From positions 1 through 33,013 of the forward strand of contig JADGBS010000018.1 of assembly GCA_015231325.1 (NCBI GenBank): a stretch of DNA of 33,013 nt. Reading direction: 5' to 3'. How positions within the stretch are numbered: position 1 is the first letter of the stretch; every line of letters begins with the position of its first letter. Below the pieces are notes generated by a model. It was given only the letters and a program-made list of their open reading frames with translations. It was not told the origin of the DNA and made no database searches. The position numbers were made by a program, and so were the translations under genes. Shown in pieces: positions 16,078 to 23,695 of this stretch. The stretch comes from Oligoflexia bacterium. GTDB taxonomy: Bacteria > Bdellovibrionota > Bacteriovoracia > Bacteriovoracales > Bacteriovoracaceae.

Positions 16078-16943
16078 TATTTTTGACAATGGGGACAAAA
16101 GTAACTTCCTCGGCCGTCTTGGAATATTTTTACTACTTTGTTAACTTTACAAATTCCACAATACTCTTGTCGAAAGACAACTAGTTTATTGAGCGCGGAT
16201 CCTTCCTCTCCATGAGTGTTTTTATATGCCCCATCAAAGGATACTCCTTGTCTTCTTAGTGAGACGGTTAGTGCGCGAAAAAGTGCGGTCTTTAATTTAG
16301 GTATCTCCACTGCTTTGATATCCTTCCCATTCCGCAACGGATGAATCCCCGCACGTGCCAAAGTTTCACTTGCAAGGTAATTACCGATGCCGGCGATGAG
16401 ATGTTGATCGAGGAGTATTTTTTTAATAGAACGTCGGGGGTATTTTTCAATGATTGTGGACAAATATTCGGTGGTTAATTCTGTAGAAAGGGCATCTATT
16501 CCCAAATTATTTTTTATGATCAAAAATTCTTGGGCGGAGAGGAGCGCGATTTTTCCAAAGCGTCTGGGATCGATGTAACTCAAATAAATTGGTAGCGGGA
16601 GTTGTGTTGGATCTGCTGGAGATACTGGTATCAGCGATAAGGTCAAGTGAGTATGTGCAGCGAGATGGGCAATGTCCGAATGTAGTAACCAACGTCCGCT
16701 CATACCTAAATGAGAGAGAAGATATTTAGTATTTTTATTTTTTGAAGAAAGATGCACATGCCAAAAAAGGTATTTTCCTTTGCGCTCCAGATCAAATAAA
16801 ACAGAATTGGCCAGCGATTTTATGAGGCCCTTTGGGTCCAAAAAAGTATCTAGATATTTACCAGCAATTACTTCTTTGATTTTCAATGGAAGAAGGGCAT
16901 GAAGCTCTCTACGTATGGTTTCAACTTCTGGTAATTCTGGCAT
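16077..16943 (-). CDS. mutM: Formamidopyrimidine-DNA glycosylase
   Basis: A 288-residue Fpg/MutM, the base-excision enzyme removing 8-oxoguanine and ring-opened purines. The N-terminus M-P2-E3-L-P-E-V-E-T supplies the catalytic Pro2 and Glu3, and Lys57 in RKGKYL is conserved. The DNA-contact helix-two-turn-helix region contains LLDQHLIAGIGNYLASE. The C-terminal zinc finger has C-G-I-C and C-P-H-C pairs with the intervening DGRGSYF Arg. All key residues are present and the length is normal. There is no recognisable ribosome site before the ATG. The 36 bp separating it from the DUF47 gene are mostly an 18-bp tandem repeat, so it is probably read from the DUF47 transcript. Confidence 0.95.
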   Translation of the reverse strand: MPELPEVETIRRELHALLPLKIKEVIAGKYLDTFLDPKGLIKSLANSVLFDLERKGKYLFWHVHLSSKNKNTKYLLSHLGMSGRWLLHSDIAHLAAHTHLTLSLIPVSPADPTQLPLPIYLSYIDPRRFGKIALLSAQEFLIIKNNLGIDALSTELTTEYLSTIIEKYPRRSIKKILLDQHLIAGIGNYLASETLARAGIHPLRNGKDIKAVEIPKLKTALFRALTVSLRRQGVSFDGAYKNTHGEEGSALNKLVVFRQEYCGICKVNKVVKIFQDGRGSYFCPHCQK

Positions 16944-16950
16944 TTTTGTT

Positions 16951-16986
16951 AATTATGATAGTTATGGTAATTATTATAGTTACGAG
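16951..16986. repeat. 18-bp imperfect tandem duplication between DUF47 gene and fpg
   Basis: AATTATGATAGTTATGGT (16951-16968) is followed by AATTATTATAGTTACGAG (16969-16986). The DUF47 stop codon (16980-16982) lies in the second unit. Confidence 0.65.
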
Positions 16987-17618
16987 TTTTTCAACACAAT
17001 ATTTAAAATAATATCAGCAAGTGTAGAACAGCTCTCTACCACGCTCTCAATATCTCGGTAGAGTCGGCCTAGTTTTACCATAGTCAGGGCATCATCCTGC
17101 TGATTAGAAAAAAGGTTTTCAATAGCGTCTTTAAGCTCGCCATCCATCACGCTCTCAAGATCATGAATTTTTTTTCCGCTAGCAGTGGCCAGTCGTGGGT
17201 TAGCATCCTTTTTCAAAGTTTCTACCGAATGTTTTAATTCATTGGTAATCTGCACTAGCAGTTTTGCCTCTTTTCTCAAGTAGTCGTTGAACTCTTTAAG
17301 TTGATAATATTTGGAATTTTTGATCGCTTTGGTAATTTTTTTGGTGATCTTGTTGATAAAGACGGCCACCGTTTGGATATCTTCGCGATCAAATGGAGTA
17401 ACAAAGGTCAGATTTAAGCGTTCCAATGTTCGGTGAGTGACCTCGGCAGATTTATCTTTCAGCTCACGTGCCTTATCAAGTTTTTCCTCAGTCATTCCTG
17501 ATTCGTATATATCTGCCAGCAAAATTGCTGCGTCGTGAGTGAGTGCAATACTCTCACCAAAAAAAGCATAGAAGAGTTTCTCCTCAGGGGGAAGTAACTT
17601 TTTTAGGAATTTTAGCAT
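16980..17618 (-). CDS. DUF47/PhoU-like protein
   Basis: A ~212-residue all-helical protein of the DUF47 family (YkaA/PhoU-like). The signature FVTPFDREDI lies near residue 80, within long amphipathic helices rich in Glu/Lys. Such proteins normally accompany PitA-type phosphate permeases and are thought to regulate them, but no pit gene is adjacent here. I chose ATG 17618 (MLKFLKKLLPP), which has GAGGAG nine bases upstream; a GTG at 17642 would place that site inside the coding region. fpg follows 36 bp downstream on the same strand. The upstream region carries a four-unit 12-bp repeat. Confidence 0.88.
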   Translation of the reverse strand: MLKFLKKLLPPEEKLFYAFFGESIALTHDAAILLADIYESGMTEEKLDKARELKDKSAEVTHRTLERLNLTFVTPFDREDIQTVAVFINKITKKITKAIKNSKYYQLKEFNDYLRKEAKLLVQITNELKHSVETLKKDANPRLATASGKKIHDLESVMDGELKDAIENLFSNQQDDALTMVKLGRLYRDIESVVESCSTLADIILNIVLKNS

Positions 17619-17673
17619 ACCAAAAATCTCCTCAAGAATCACCAGTATCTCAATCTATGTACAAACCAAGAAC

Positions 17674-17721
17674 GAAGTACGTGATGAAGTAAGTGATGAA
17701 GTACGCGATGAAGTACGTACT
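17674..17721. repeat. Four-copy 12-bp tandem repeat upstream of DUF47 gene
   Basis: Units GAAGTACGTGAT, GAAGTAAGTGAT, GAAGTACGCGAT and GAAGTACGTACT run head to tail, with a partial fifth. They lie in the 290-bp gap between the DUF47 gene (minus) and the third solute-binding gene (plus). No start codon opens a useful frame through them. Confidence 0.8.
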
Positions 17722-17850
17722 AAGTACTAAAATCTTCGAATTTAATAATAACATATCGCTGGCCATTTTTACCATAAGGCCATCAATTTTGGCGAGAATA
17801 ATTTATTGTAATTTAATTGCAAGAGAGAACATTAGAATCTAGAATAAGAC

Positions 17851-17864
17851 TGTATGGTCATACA
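17851..17864. promoter_or_regulatory. Operator-like inverted repeat upstream of solute-binding paralogue 3
   Basis: TGTATG-GT-CATACA is a perfect 6-bp dyad 70 bp before the start codon at 17935, in the shared upstream region with the divergent DUF47 gene. Symmetry and position suggest a regulator site; the regulator is unknown. I see no convincing -35/-10 pair. Confidence 0.45.
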
Positions 17865-17934
17865 TTGTTTTAACTTTTTACGAGGATTTAGTTAGAGTGT
17901 TTGAGTATTTATTTATTAGGACTAGGAGGTTCTT

Positions 17935-18726
17935 ATGAAAGGACTAAGCTTAAGCTTGAAGAGAACGGCGATATTTTTGTGCTTGTGCGTTGGAATGCTT
18001 GCTTTGAATCCCTGCGCCTTTACTGCGGAAACCCTGAGCATTCGTGCCGATGTTTGGATGCCCTACAACGGTGAACCTGCTGGTGACGTAGGGTATATGG
18101 TTGAAGTGTTGAAAAAGGTCTACTCAGAGTTTAACGTGGTTATCGATTATCAAACGATGCCTTGGGCACGAGCGATAAAAGAGGTTCGGGATGGAAATTT
18201 CGACGCAGTGATTGGAGCGTATAAGATGGATGTTCCCGATTTTGTCTTTCCTCAAGAGCACTTTACTATTGGTGGAGAGGCCTTTTTTGTATTGAGTTCT
18301 AAAACCTGGGAATTTAAGGACCATAGTTCGCTAAAGCAGCAGAAAATGGGATGCATCAAGGATTATTCCTATGGTGAAGATATTGACAAATATATTAAAG
18401 AAAATCCGACCATGGTGGAGTGTGTTAGTGGCGATGATCCATTGGAACAAAATATAAAAAAATTGATAGCTGGCAGGATCGATGTCTTAATTGAAGATGC
18501 TGCAGTTTTTTGGTGGAAAGTGCATAGTATGAGCGGGATTAAGGAGAAGGTGAAATCTGCAGGGAGCTTAGGAAAAAATACTCCTATGTATATTGCCTTT
18601 TCTCCCCAGGATAAGAAGAAGGCCAAATCTAAGGAATATGCAGACAAATTTGATCAAGGTTTCAAAAAATTAGTTGCCAGTGGGGAGATCGCCCGTCTTA
18701 AAGATAAGTACAAGATAGCTAAGTAG
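17935..18726 (+). CDS. Family-3 periplasmic solute-binding protein (paralogue 3)
   Basis: A 263-residue SBP_bac_3 protein with a strong AGGAGG site just upstream of ATG 17935. The signal peptide (residues ~10-29) is followed by ETLSIRADVWMPYNGEPAGD, then TMPWARAIKEVRDGNFDAVI, VPDFVFPQEHF and a C-terminal ARLKDKYKI helix. It is closely related to the protein at 15224 (shared MPWARAIKEVR, FPQE, CI.DYSYGE.., YIAFSP). It again lacks a permease or ATPase nearby. Its stop codon directly abuts the stop of the convergent SIMPL gene, and unlike the other two copies it has no downstream hairpin. Confidence 0.88.
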   Translation: MKGLSLSLKRTAIFLCLCVGMLALNPCAFTAETLSIRADVWMPYNGEPAGDVGYMVEVLKKVYSEFNVVIDYQTMPWARAIKEVRDGNFDAVIGAYKMDVPDFVFPQEHFTIGGEAFFVLSSKTWEFKDHSSLKQQKMGCIKDYSYGEDIDKYIKENPTMVECVSGDDPLEQNIKKLIAGRIDVLIEDAAVFWWKVHSMSGIKEKVKSAGSLGKNTPMYIAFSPQDKKKAKSKEYADKFDQGFKKLVASGEIARLKDKYKIAK

Positions 18727-19512
18727 TTATTGGTAGCTGGCCAGTAGTTTCACGCGAACTTCCAATTTTATTTGTTGAATTTGGATTTCAGTACTCTCTG
18801 GGAGTTGTGAATTATTTCCCTTTGCGAGCATGAATTGACCATTATATTTTGGCATTGGATCAGTTTGTCTAGGTAGTTCCTCCACATAACTCACCCCTAT
18901 ATTTTTTTTCTTCAAGGCATTAATCATATTGTTGGCCTTAGCTTCGGCGTTGTTGATTGCTTCAGTATAAAGCTGGTTTTCCATCTGTGTTTGTAGTGCA
19001 GTAGTGATCCGTTGCGAAAGCGAGTTGATTTCTACATCTTCAATGGCGCTTAATTCTGCCAGGAGTTTTTTTAAGGACTCAAAATTATCGATAGTAAGCT
19101 TTAGCCGGTGGGAGAGTTCATATCCCTTGGTTATATTTTTGTTATTCTCCCAGACTTGCCATTTACCTAAATGATATGACTCGGTAACCAGCTTTTCTGG
19201 GGTAATCGTTGCTTTTTTGAGTTCTTCTTTGATGCTTTGCATCCTTTTATCTTGCAAAATTAATATTTCTTCCTTGGTGGTTTTTTGCAGGTGGACGCTT
19301 AAGTAGATGTCAAATTGATTAGGGATAATATCTTTGTAAGCAAAACCGTATACTACTACCGTGTTGAAAGGCGGGAGCTCTGGTCCCAGAGTGTCTGCCG
19401 CTTTTGCCTGATTGAAAACCTGGTTAGTCACAATATGCGACAAAATTAGCGGTGACATTAGCATGGAAATAAATGAAATAAAGAGAAAGATAATGATTTT
19501 GTTAAGTTTCAT
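18727..19512 (-). CDS. SIMPL-domain (DUF541) exported protein
   Basis: A 261-residue protein with an N-terminal signal/anchor (residues ~5-40, ending near QAKAAD). The SIMPL domain reads NTVVVYGFAYKDIIPNQFDI for the first strand pair, then LVTESYHLGKWQVWEN, YELSHRLKLTIDNFESLKKL and the terminal beta segment IQIQQIKLEVRVKLLA. The family (YggE/BP26-like) is periplasmic and often forms oligomers; in E. coli YggE is linked to oxidative-stress tolerance, but no specific activity is known. ATG 19512 follows AAGGAGATATTCTT. It is divergent from the 849-residue gene, sharing a 109-bp promoter region. Confidence 0.85.
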   Translation of the reverse strand: MKLNKIIIFLFISFISMLMSPLILSHIVTNQVFNQAKAADTLGPELPPFNTVVVYGFAYKDIIPNQFDIYLSVHLQKTTKEEILILQDKRMQSIKEELKKATITPEKLVTESYHLGKWQVWENNKNITKGYELSHRLKLTIDNFESLKKLLAELSAIEDVEINSLSQRITTALQTQMENQLYTEAINNAEAKANNMINALKKKNIGVSYVEELPRQTDPMPKYNGQFMLAKGNNSQLPESTEIQIQQIKLEVRVKLLASYQ

Positions 19513-19534
19513 AAGAATATCTCCTTCATATATT

Positions 19535-19563
19535 TAGTTCCAGATAGAACTATATACTATAAT
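19535..19563 (+). promoter_or_regulatory. Promoter and inverted repeat before the 849-residue gene
   Basis: A perfect -10 hexamer TATAAT is at 19558-19563, about 60 bp before ATG 19622. Where the -35 would be lies a dyad TAGTTC-CAGATA-GAACTA (19535-19552) instead of a consensus -35. That suggests an activator or repressor site. The divergent SIMPL gene could share it. Confidence 0.45.
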
Positions 19564-19621
19564 ACGCTCCTTCTTTTTATTTGGAAATAAAGAATAGAGA
19601 ATAGCGACAGGAGGCGATTGA

Positions 19622-22171
19622 ATGAAATGCTGTGTGCAACCATTACTTTTTGTTATTGTAGTAAATTTTTGTACTCTCTTTTGCGTGGAGGTCGAAGGCC
19701 AAATTCCCATGGAGGAAATAAAGGGGATTGATCAAGTAATCTGCCCTCAGTATCGACGCTACTTGTCCCCAGTTAGAGGAATTACTTTTTCATCTGTAGT
19801 GGACAACCTCTATCGTTATGGCGATCTGCAAATACCCATAGTAAAGTTAGTTCATTTATTGTTTTATCAAGATGACCCGTTCACCATTCATCCTAGTGTA
19901 CAACATAGCAACGTGGCACATAACCTTGGGGCCCGAACTATAGGGAAGATGTTAGCAACCATGGTCGGCACGCCCGCGAACACGCCTGCCCCCGTATTAA
20001 AAAAGCGACTGATGGAGCTCATCAGTAATGATGAGGAGTATAAGCAAAATTTGCGCCAGGGGAATCGGGAGTTTGAAAAATTTCAAAAGCGAGCAAGTAC
20101 TAACATTTTCGGAGTGGGGGGCCCGGATTTACAGCGCGAAAAGAGCAGGTTGAATCCCAATTTTGCTCATAAAGAATTGGCAGTTTTTGTGGATACTATT
20201 GTGGATAGTATTGTGGATAGCACGTTTATGCCGTCGATATTTGTCGAAGCAGAGGCGGGTGCGCCAGCGGGTGCGGCAGCGGGTGCGGCAGAGAATGTAT
20301 TTAGAGTGATGACCAATTTGTTATGGAGAAAAGTGTCGTCAAAAAGCGAAATACTGCAGTATTTTCATGGTTTGCGGGAAGGAGGAATTCCCTCTTCGTC
20401 GATTGTCATGCCTGAGGATAGTCAGTGGCACCAACGGTATCAGTGGGAGAGTTTTTCAGCAAATTTTTCTGCAGCAAATTTTGATGATTATGAGGGTGTG
20501 CTCTATTATTTAAGTCAGGTCCGCGGAGTACCCTTCTTTGGATATTCTCCGATCAAGTTTTTTTTACCTCAAGGTGTTCAATGCAGTATTACCGATTGTG
20601 TTGAAACCTCAATACGTAATTTTTTAAACCATCTCCTTTTTGTGGCGGATGAGAAGGTTTTTCGTGTAGAAATATTGGAACGGATGTCGACGGTAGTAGT
20701 AGTTTTACCGCAATTGATTGATTTTTATCGAAAATATAATTCGGTGGAGAAACAGGAAGGAGCAGAAGCTAGACGGGCCTTCGCGCAATTGCTTTCGGGG
20801 TTAAACAAAAGGGAGGAAGACGTGGACGATATGATAGTTTACAGGGCGCCATTAAGTTCCTTACGAGCAGAAAAAATGTATGGACTTAGTGCTGAAGGTG
20901 GGGCCCATAATGTTCTGAAAGTGTTTAAAAAACTTTTTCGAGGCGTGAACAGTTGGCAAGAGCTGTCTATGGCATTTAGAAGTGCAGGTGTTACTGTTGA
21001 TTTCGATTTTAGTGGAGTGCTCTCTACTGGAAAGGGGGATTTGATTTTTACGTTAAATGGCGATCGTTCTGTGCTGTCAGGGTATCGGTGGTCTTTCTCT
21101 CCTGCACATGCTTATTTAACGGAGCGTGGAGGAGAACCGGAGGGCATTCCCCAGAGGTTAGTGGAGATGGTGCCGGTATTGGAATCGTATTACGCGAAGG
21201 GCGACATCAGGGGAGGCGTGGAGAGGAGGGAACGTGTGTTGACTGCGTTGGATTATTTTTCCTTATTCGATCCTCGAGATATTGGTTTTCAAAATATCAT
21301 GGGGCAAATTGTTGATGTTGAGGGGATGTCAAATATGGAAAAGGGATCAGTGCTTTCTCGTTTGATTTTTTCGTTAGAACTTAATAGTGATGTAGAAAGG
21401 TCCTTTGTTGCGGAAAAGGTCTTGTTGTATGCTGAAAATTTAGTGGATACGCCTCCGCTGAATATGCTATTGAAGAATATTATTAATGGTATAACTGATG
21501 AAGATCTTTTTCGGAAAGTGTTGCGTAGGATTTTTTCAGACCATGTTAGGCAACCATATCAGACACAGGCATTTTATTCATTGATTAAGCATCGCTACTC
21601 AGCTGTTTGGCAAAAACTTTTACAGCAGCAGGTGCCACAACAAGAGCTATTGACCTCTAGTGAGAGAAGATCACTGTTGTATATTGCTTTCATTGCGTTG
21701 CACGAAGGGGTAGAGGAATTTTATTCTTGGGCCCATCCACAACTGCTACAGCAGCAACTGCTACAGCAGCAACTGCTGCAGCAACTGCAACTGTTGCCAC
21801 AACCACTGGATTTGGAGAACACCCTCTATTGTTGTGATATACTAGCGCAAGTAGTGGATAGGGGAATAACTTCTTTGTATCATTTAATTACTAATAATAA
21901 TCTGCTAATATGTGACAAGAGCACAAGAGGATCAATTATAAAAAGTATTCTTGCTCAGCACAGGACGGAATTTTATTACTTAGTTGATTTGCGCTCATTG
22001 TTTTTGAGTGGTAGTTATGAGCACAATGTGGATGGACAATTGCTGTATGAATTGGTGGAGTTGATATTTACTAATAAACTGCAGGATTTGTATTCGCAGG
22101 TTTCAATGGAGCTATTAAGTCTGCTGTCAGATGAAAAACGAAGTGAACTTTTATCCATAAGAGGATTGTAA
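19622..22171 (+). CDS. Large exported protein of unknown function, partner of radical SAM gene
   Basis: An 849-residue protein with CAGGAGG just before ATG 19622 and a short signal peptide (MKCCVQPLLFVIVVNFCTLF). The Cys-containing signal does not form an obvious lipobox. The remainder is mostly hydrophilic and probably helical, with conserved-looking Trp/Phe/Tyr clusters but no motif I recognise. Three tandem-repeat inserts are visible: 12-bp units at 20189-20224 (IVDSIVDS), 12-bp units at 20255-20290 (Gly/Ala/Pro-rich) and 15-bp units at 21740-21784 giving a Leu/Gln run at residues ~707-725. The radical SAM gene starts 40 bp downstream with no terminator between, so the two are probably one operon. 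Confidence 0.75.
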   Translation: MKCCVQPLLFVIVVNFCTLFCVEVEGQIPMEEIKGIDQVICPQYRRYLSPVRGITFSSVVDNLYRYGDLQIPIVKLVHLLFYQDDPFTIHPSVQHSNVAHNLGARTIGKMLATMVGTPANTPAPVLKKRLMELISNDEEYKQNLRQGNREFEKFQKRASTNIFGVGGPDLQREKSRLNPNFAHKELAVFVDTIVDSIVDSTFMPSIFVEAEAGAPAGAAAGAAENVFRVMTNLLWRKVSSKSEILQYFHGLREGGIPSSSIVMPEDSQWHQRYQWESFSANFSAANFDDYEGVLYYLSQVRGVPFFGYSPIKFFLPQGVQCSITDCVETSIRNFLNHLLFVADEKVFRVEILERMSTVVVVLPQLIDFYRKYNSVEKQEGAEARRAFAQLLSGLNKREEDVDDMIVYRAPLSSLRAEKMYGLSAEGGAHNVLKVFKKLFRGVNSWQELSMAFRSAGVTVDFDFSGVLSTGKGDLIFTLNGDRSVLSGYRWSFSPAHAYLTERGGEPEGIPQRLVEMVPVLESYYAKGDIRGGVERRERVLTALDYFSLFDPRDIGFQNIMGQIVDVEGMSNMEKGSVLSRLIFSLELNSDVERSFVAEKVLLYAENLVDTPPLNMLLKNIINGITDEDLFRKVLRRIFSDHVRQPYQTQAFYSLIKHRYSAVWQKLLQQQVPQQELLTSSERRSLLYIAFIALHEGVEEFYSWAHPQLLQQQLLQQQLLQQLQLLPQPLDLENTLYCCDILAQVVDRGITSLYHLITNNNLLICDKSTRGSIIKSILAQHRTEFYYLVDLRSLFLSGSYEHNVDGQLLYELVELIFTNKLQDLYSQVSMELLSLLSDEKRSELLSIRGL
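21740..21784 (+). repeat. 15-bp in-frame tandem repeat (Gln/Leu-rich)
   Basis: Two perfect copies of CAACTGCTACAGCAG followed by one variant, CAACTGCTGCAGCAA, in the 849-residue gene. They encode repeated QLLQQ-type pentapeptides and leave the frame intact. Confidence 0.85.
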
Positions 22172-22177
22172 TTTGTA

Positions 22178-22197
22178 AAAGGATAGTAAAGGACAGT
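22178..22197 (+). repeat. 10-bp tandem repeat carrying the radical SAM ribosome site
   Basis: AAAGGATAGT, AAAGGACAGT and then AAGGGTATTT form three purine-rich units between the 849-residue gene's stop and the radical SAM start, so the Shine-Dalgarno-like sequence is repeated. Confidence 0.65.
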
Positions 22198-22211
22198 AAG
22201 GGTATTTTGTT

Positions 22212-23528
22212 ATGCGTTTGGTGTATTGTGATATTAATGGAAATATTTTTGACAGTGCGGACCATGGTCCAGCGTTACGTTATGGTAGACGGTTTCGTTC
22301 ATTGGGCGATGCTTACCGTAATGACGACTTGGCGCAGCAGTTGATCCCTCTTCCCTTTGGGAGCTATCTTTTTTCCTTACCTCATCGGTTGCCGATTTAT
22401 TATCCTCACCACGATCGCGGTGGGCAATCGCCGTATCAGATTTTTCGTCCAGGAAAATCTGGCGAGGAGGCCTGGGCAGCATCGGCGTTTATTAGTTCTG
22501 GATATTTGCGTACGTATCTTCCGGCCTATATCCGGCCAGTTGTGCGATCAACGGGCGTTGTTCCAACGCTCTCTCTTTGGGCCTATAGCGCTGTTTTTTT
22601 CGATTCTCAAAGTGAAAAATTTTTTGTTCCGGCAATTCGCATCGATCAAGATCAGCGTTCTGATCCTCAAATTCATCAAAATGATGAGGAGTTACAGAAA
22701 AAAATTGAGGAGTTGAAAAAATTTTATCCTGACAATCGTTTGGTGGGACAGTTGGCGTTTTGTGCGAGTGAGTATCGCTGTTTGTGCGCGCGCAACTTCT
22801 TTCTCAGTCGATATGAGGCCCCAATACCGACAAGTCCCAACTGTAACTCTCGTTGTCTAGGGTGCCTTTCGGAAGGGCACACTAATGTGCAAGCGCCGCA
22901 ACGGCGATTGAATTTTGCACCTACACCGCAAGAGATTTCACAGGTGATCATCCATCACTTGCAGCGGGTTGAGCATGGGGTGGCGAGTTTCGGTCAGGGA
23001 TGTGAAGGGGAGCCTTTGCTGCGGGCAAAGGATTTGGAAGAGGCCATTCGGATGGTTAGAGGCAATTGTGATCATGGCACCATAAATATCAATACCAATG
23101 GGTCTCGTCCGGATATGATAAAGTCATTGGCGACTGCAGGATTAAATTCTATACGAATCAGCCTCAATTCTTTTAATCCGGACTACTATCAGAGATACTA
23201 TCGTCCACATGGTTACAGCTATAGTGATATTATTAACAGCATAGAAGAAGCATTAGCAGCAGGGCTGTTTGTTTCCTTGAATCTTTTTTTTCTGCCAGGT
23301 TTTAGCGACAGTAAGGGGGAGGTTGAGAGGCTCTATAAATTTTTAGAGCGTTATCCTGTCTCTATGATTCAAACTCGTAATCTTAATATTGATCCAGACT
23401 ACTATCTTGATCAGATAGGTTTTAAGGATGGTGAGGAAGAAGGGAGTTTTGGGGTATATCGGTTGATTAATATGCTGAAGCGTGATTTTCCTCAGGTAAG
23501 GTTGGGTTACTACAACCCGTATCTATAA
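22212..23528 (+). CDS. Radical SAM enzyme with N-terminal extension
   Basis: A 438-residue radical S-adenosylmethionine protein. The [4Fe-4S]-binding motif C211-x3-C215-x2-C218 (SPNCNSRCLGCLS) is unusually far from the N-terminus, after a ~200-residue extension with further Cys at ~184, 190 and 192 (FCASEYRCLC) that may bind another cluster or metal. The barrel continues with a GQGCEGEPLL segment (~258-267, equivalent to the GGE SAM-contact motif), INTNGSRP and LNSIRISLNSF. The substrate is unknown. The start at 22212 has AAGGG nine bases upstream, within a 10-bp tandem repeat. Pairing with the preceding 849-residue exported protein suggests, but does not show, that they function together. 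Confidence 0.88.
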   Translation: MRLVYCDINGNIFDSADHGPALRYGRRFRSLGDAYRNDDLAQQLIPLPFGSYLFSLPHRLPIYYPHHDRGGQSPYQIFRPGKSGEEAWAASAFISSGYLRTYLPAYIRPVVRSTGVVPTLSLWAYSAVFFDSQSEKFFVPAIRIDQDQRSDPQIHQNDEELQKKIEELKKFYPDNRLVGQLAFCASEYRCLCARNFFLSRYEAPIPTSPNCNSRCLGCLSEGHTNVQAPQRRLNFAPTPQEISQVIIHHLQRVEHGVASFGQGCEGEPLLRAKDLEEAIRMVRGNCDHGTININTNGSRPDMIKSLATAGLNSIRISLNSFNPDYYQRYYRPHGYSYSDIINSIEEALAAGLFVSLNLFFLPGFSDSKGEVERLYKFLERYPVSMIQTRNLNIDPDYYLDQIGFKDGEEEGSFGVYRLINMLKRDFPQVRLGYYNPYL

Positions 23529-23532
23529 CTAG

Positions 23533-23560
23533 ACCTTAATAAATAAACCTTAACAAATAA
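23533..23560. repeat. 14-bp tandem duplication after the radical SAM stop
   Basis: ACCTTAATAAATAA (23533-23546) is followed by ACCTTAACAAATAA (23547-23560), one mismatch. It begins 5 bp after the stop codon. Confidence 0.8.
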
Positions 23561-23605
23561 ACTTTTATTGATACAGGGTTGACGCCTGTGGATTTGTTTC
23601 CATCT

Positions 23606-23635
23606 TTGAAAGGTTGGCAGTACGGGAATTATAAA
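23606..23635 (+). promoter_or_regulatory. Probable htpG promoter
   Basis: TTGAAA (23606-23611) and TATAAA (23630-23635) are separated by 18 bp, a good sigma70-type spacing, about 60 bp before the htpG ATG. The preceding CT-TTGAAA also resembles a heat-shock -35, but no CCCCAT-type -10 is seen. An ACAGG-GTTGACG-CCTGT dyad lies just upstream (23573-23589). There is no CIRCE element. Confidence 0.5.
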
Positions 23636-23695
23636 ATTCAAGATTTATGATATTCAGGATTCAAAAATTAATTATCAACTTAAGGAGATTTATTT

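Noticed and set aside
17674..17721. CRISPR-like array
   Set aside because: Units are 12 bp with no spacers; it is a simple tandem repeat.
23560..23695. CIRCE or classical sigma32 element before htpG
   Set aside because: No TTAGCACTC/GAGTGCTAA dyad and no CCCCAT-type -10 element; only a sigma70-like pair is convincing.
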